A stretch of DNA of 64,000 nt from Rubripirellula sp. Lineage in GTDB: Bacteria; Planctomycetota; Planctomycetia; Pirellulales; Pirellulaceae. The stretch lies in NCBI GenBank assembly GCA_012270065.1, contig JAAXJB010000039.1:258832-322831 (forward strand), read 5' to 3'. Positions 62,276-64,000 of this stretch are shown one piece after another (the stretch's first letter is position 1; each line of letters begins with the position of its first letter). Both the position numbers and the translations under genes were made by a program. The notes beneath the pieces are model-generated. The model saw nothing but the letters and a program-made list of their open reading frames with translations. It made no database searches and was not told the DNA's origin.

Positions 62276-63358
62276 TCAGTCAATCATATCACCGCGAAGT
62301 TGATCACGGTCATACTCAATCAAAGCATCCGTTACCGGTGTAAGATCACCGGCAATGACCTGATCCAATTTGTAAAGAGTCAGATTGATTCGATGGTCTG
62401 TCAAGCGATTCTGCGGAAAGTTATAGGTGCGGATGCGCTGACTACGATCGCCTGAACCAATCAGTCCCTTGCGTTGCTCAGCCTGCTTGGCTGCCTCTTC
62501 TTCTCGTTTCTTTTCGTAAATCCGTGCTTTCAAAACACGCAGGGCTTTGGCGAGATTCTTATGCTGACTCTTTTCGTCCTGGCACTGAACGACGATCCCC
62601 GTTTCATGATGCGTCAGGCGGATAGCCGACTCCGTCTTATTGACGTGCTGTCCTCCCGGCCCTGAAGCACCGAACTTGTCAACGCGATAGTCATCCGACT
62701 TCAGTTCGACTTCAACATCCTCTGGTTCCGGCATCACAGCGACGGTGGCGGCTGAAGTGTGAACACGCCCCTGAGTCTCCGTTTCCGGGACACGTTGCAC
62801 ACGATGTCCTCCGGACTCGTACTGCAAATCACGATATACCCCTTCTCCTTCCAGAGTCAGCGTGACCTCCTTGAAACCACCCATTTCGGTCGCGCTTGCA
62901 TCCATGACTTCTGTTTTCCATCCACGATGCTCTGCGTAACGACGATACATTTCATAGAGATCACGGGCGAACAACGCAGCTTCATCTCCTCCGGTTCCTG
63001 CACGCACTTCCATCACACATCGTGTCCGATGACTGTCATCACCACCAACCGTCAGTGAAAGCAGATCTTCCCAGATTTCCTCCCGTTGGCCGCGCAAAGT
63101 CTCTATTTCAGCCTCGGCCATCTCCCGCTCATCAGCATCATCAGCAGCCTCAGCCATCTCCTTGCAATCATGAATCTCATCGGTCAGACGTTTGAATTCA
63201 CGATATTTGTTGGCAAGCTTGGCCAAACCTCCATGCTCCCGGGCAGTTGCACTCATCCGTGCTCCGTTTCCAAGAACTTCCGGATCCGACATGTCACGCT
63301 CCAATTGCTCAAAGCGAGACAGTTTGTCTTCCAACGTGTCGCGTATGGATCCACTCAT
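62276..63358 (-). CDS. prfA: Peptide chain release factor 1
   Basis: Terminates translation at UAA and UAG. 360 residues from the ATG at 63358 ([20 protein letters not shown]); the ORF from 63385 adds nine residues. The peptidyl-release motif [25 protein letters not shown] is present, with the RF1-type C-terminus [29 protein letters not shown]. Between rpmE and prmC in a conserved cluster. Confidence 0.96.
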   Translation of the reverse strand: MSGSIRDTLEDKLSRFEQLERDMSDPEVLGNGARMSATAREHGGLAKLANKYREFKRLTDEIHDCKEMAEAADDADEREMAEAEIETLRGQREEIWEDLLSLTVGGDDSHRTRCVMEVRAGTGGDEAALFARDLYEMYRRYAEHRGWKTEVMDASATEMGGFKEVTLTLEGEGVYRDLQYESGGHRVQRVPETETQGRVHTSAATVAVMPEPEDVEVELKSDDYRVDKFGASGPGGQHVNKTESAIRLTHHETGIVVQCQDEKSQHKNLAKALRVLKARIYEKKREEEAAKQAEQRKGLIGSGDRSQRIRTYNFPQNRLTDHRINLTLYKLDQVIAGDLTPVTDALIEYDRDQLRGDMID

Positions 63359-63488
63359 GGTGTTTTTTCGTACGATAGAGAGCACATGTGATCACAGTGG
63401 CCTCTGCGGAAAGGCCTCCCGTGCCACCAATCCACCAGCCGAATCGCAAATCGATGATGGATATTGATCAAACGCTTCAAATGTTTCC

Positions 63489-63534
63489 AAAAAAACAGCC
63501 GCTGCGGACGCTGTTGCGATACCCGAGCGGCTGT
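63489..63534 (-). terminator. Terminator after rpmE
   Basis: Minus-strand stem acagccgct / agcggctgt (9 bp, 22-base loop) followed by seven U, about 30 bases after the rpmE stop. prfA may therefore have its own promoter or depend on read-through. Confidence 0.75.
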
Positions 63535-63562
63535 GATCGTGCTTCGTGACAACCGCAGTTCG

Positions 63563-63796
63563 TCACTTTTTGCCCTTGGCAGCAAGACTGCCATAGGTGC
63601 CAGCAGCAAATTTCTTCTGGAATTTGTCGATACGTCCAGCCGTATCAACGTACTTCAGCTTTCCGGTGTAAAAAGGATGACACTCATTGCAAATGTCGAT
63701 CTTCAATTCGGACCGTACACTACGGGTCTTGAATGTGGTCCCACAACCGCAGGTAACCGTCGTCTCTTGATAATTGGGGTGAATGCCGTCTTTCAT
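63563..63796 (-). CDS. rpmE: 50S ribosomal protein L31 (zinc-binding type)
   Basis: 77 residues from the ATG at 63796 ([19 protein letters not shown]), preceded by GAAAGAAG; the ORF from 63889 adds 31 residues that do not belong to L31. The Cys-containing CGCG and [13 protein letters not shown] motifs mark the zinc form. [10 protein letters not shown] is the family C-terminus, followed by a short Lys-rich tail. First gene of rpmE-prfA-prmC. Confidence 0.95.
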   Translation of the reverse strand: MKDGIHPNYQETTVTCGCGTTFKTRSVRSELKIDICNECHPFYTGKLKYVDTAGRIDKFQKKFAAGTYGSLAAKGKK

Positions 63797-64000
63797 GGCT
63801 TCTTTCAGATAGTTCGAGTTGGCTGGCTCTGGCTTAAGTACAGTGCCATTGAGCCCCGCATCGTACGGTAGATACCCCATTTTGTTCAAGGCCTACGAGC
63901 CGGAAAGCGTGATTCACATCCGTGAAATCAGCCTCTAAATCAGCTCACCGTGGGCTGTCGCCCCGTTTTCCAAGGGCTCTGCTATTTGGAAACTTGTTCG

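Overview
The window looks like a chromosomal segment of a planctomycete, probably a marine Pirellulaceae-type organism. The evidence is the family content: a PSCyt1/DUF2231 cytochrome protein, a DUF1559 protein, a sulfatase, three Ser/Thr protein kinases with planctomycete architecture, an ECF-like regulator next to a kinase, an FHA protein, and isolated flagellar export clusters. This assignment rests on protein families recognised by eye, not on a database search. Genes are mostly in short operons on the minus strand. I see no tRNA, rRNA, IS element, prophage or CRISPR array.

Layout. 1-4.1 kb: C-terminal part of a membrane Ser/Thr kinase, an ECF-sigma-like protein and a cytochrome-type membrane protein. 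4.2-9.2 kb: transglutaminase, polyphosphate kinase (ppk1) and purB. 9.7-20.2 kb: a secreted unknown, nrnA, ribF, a short-repeat region, nnrD, larB, argG, a zinc-ribbon DUF1559 protein, dtd and a YdjM-like membrane hydrolase. 20.5-25.2 kb: cvpA, accA, an atypical kinase and a GT4 glycosyltransferase. 25.3-30.0 kb: flagellar flhA-flhF-small membrane protein-fliA, closed by a strong terminator. 30.4-39 kb: sulfatase, ThuA-like protein, serA, serC, YacP-like NYN protein, FHA protein and kinase. 39-46.2 kb: truA, asd, an FGE-like protein, an HtrA protease and a divergent uronate isomerase. 46.3-48.2 kb: leuA with its leader. 48.3-51.4 kb: fliP-fliQ-fliR-flhB. 51.5-58.2 kb: a cytochrome oxidase maturation operon (diheme cytochrome c, small membrane protein, ctaA, ctaB, two-gene ABC transporter, SCO1, DUF420). 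58.7-59.4 kb: a cupredoxin-like protein. 59.9-63.8 kb: purD, then prmC-prfA-rpmE.

The best new observation is upstream of leuA on the minus strand. A promoter-like TTGACG-18-TAACAT is followed exactly at the expected transcription start by an 18-codon ORF, MRYSNLPLLLLVDRPTGG, with five Leu codons in six. Next come a candidate anti-terminator and then a 13-bp GC-rich hairpin with seven U, all before leuA. This is the layout of classical leucine attenuation, with a leader peptide that would be read from a leaderless transcript.

Other points worth attention are an H-to-E change in the FlhB NPTH autocleavage motif, a small membrane protein between flhF and fliA, a plus-strand terminator inside that minus-strand flagellar operon, a kinase with HLD/DFT instead of HRD/DFG, a structured region before argG, and two unrelated genes whose stop codons lie in perfect short tandem duplications. 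Several starts were moved to GTG, TTG or internal ATG codons where a Shine-Dalgarno site, a signal peptide or the family N-terminus supports it.
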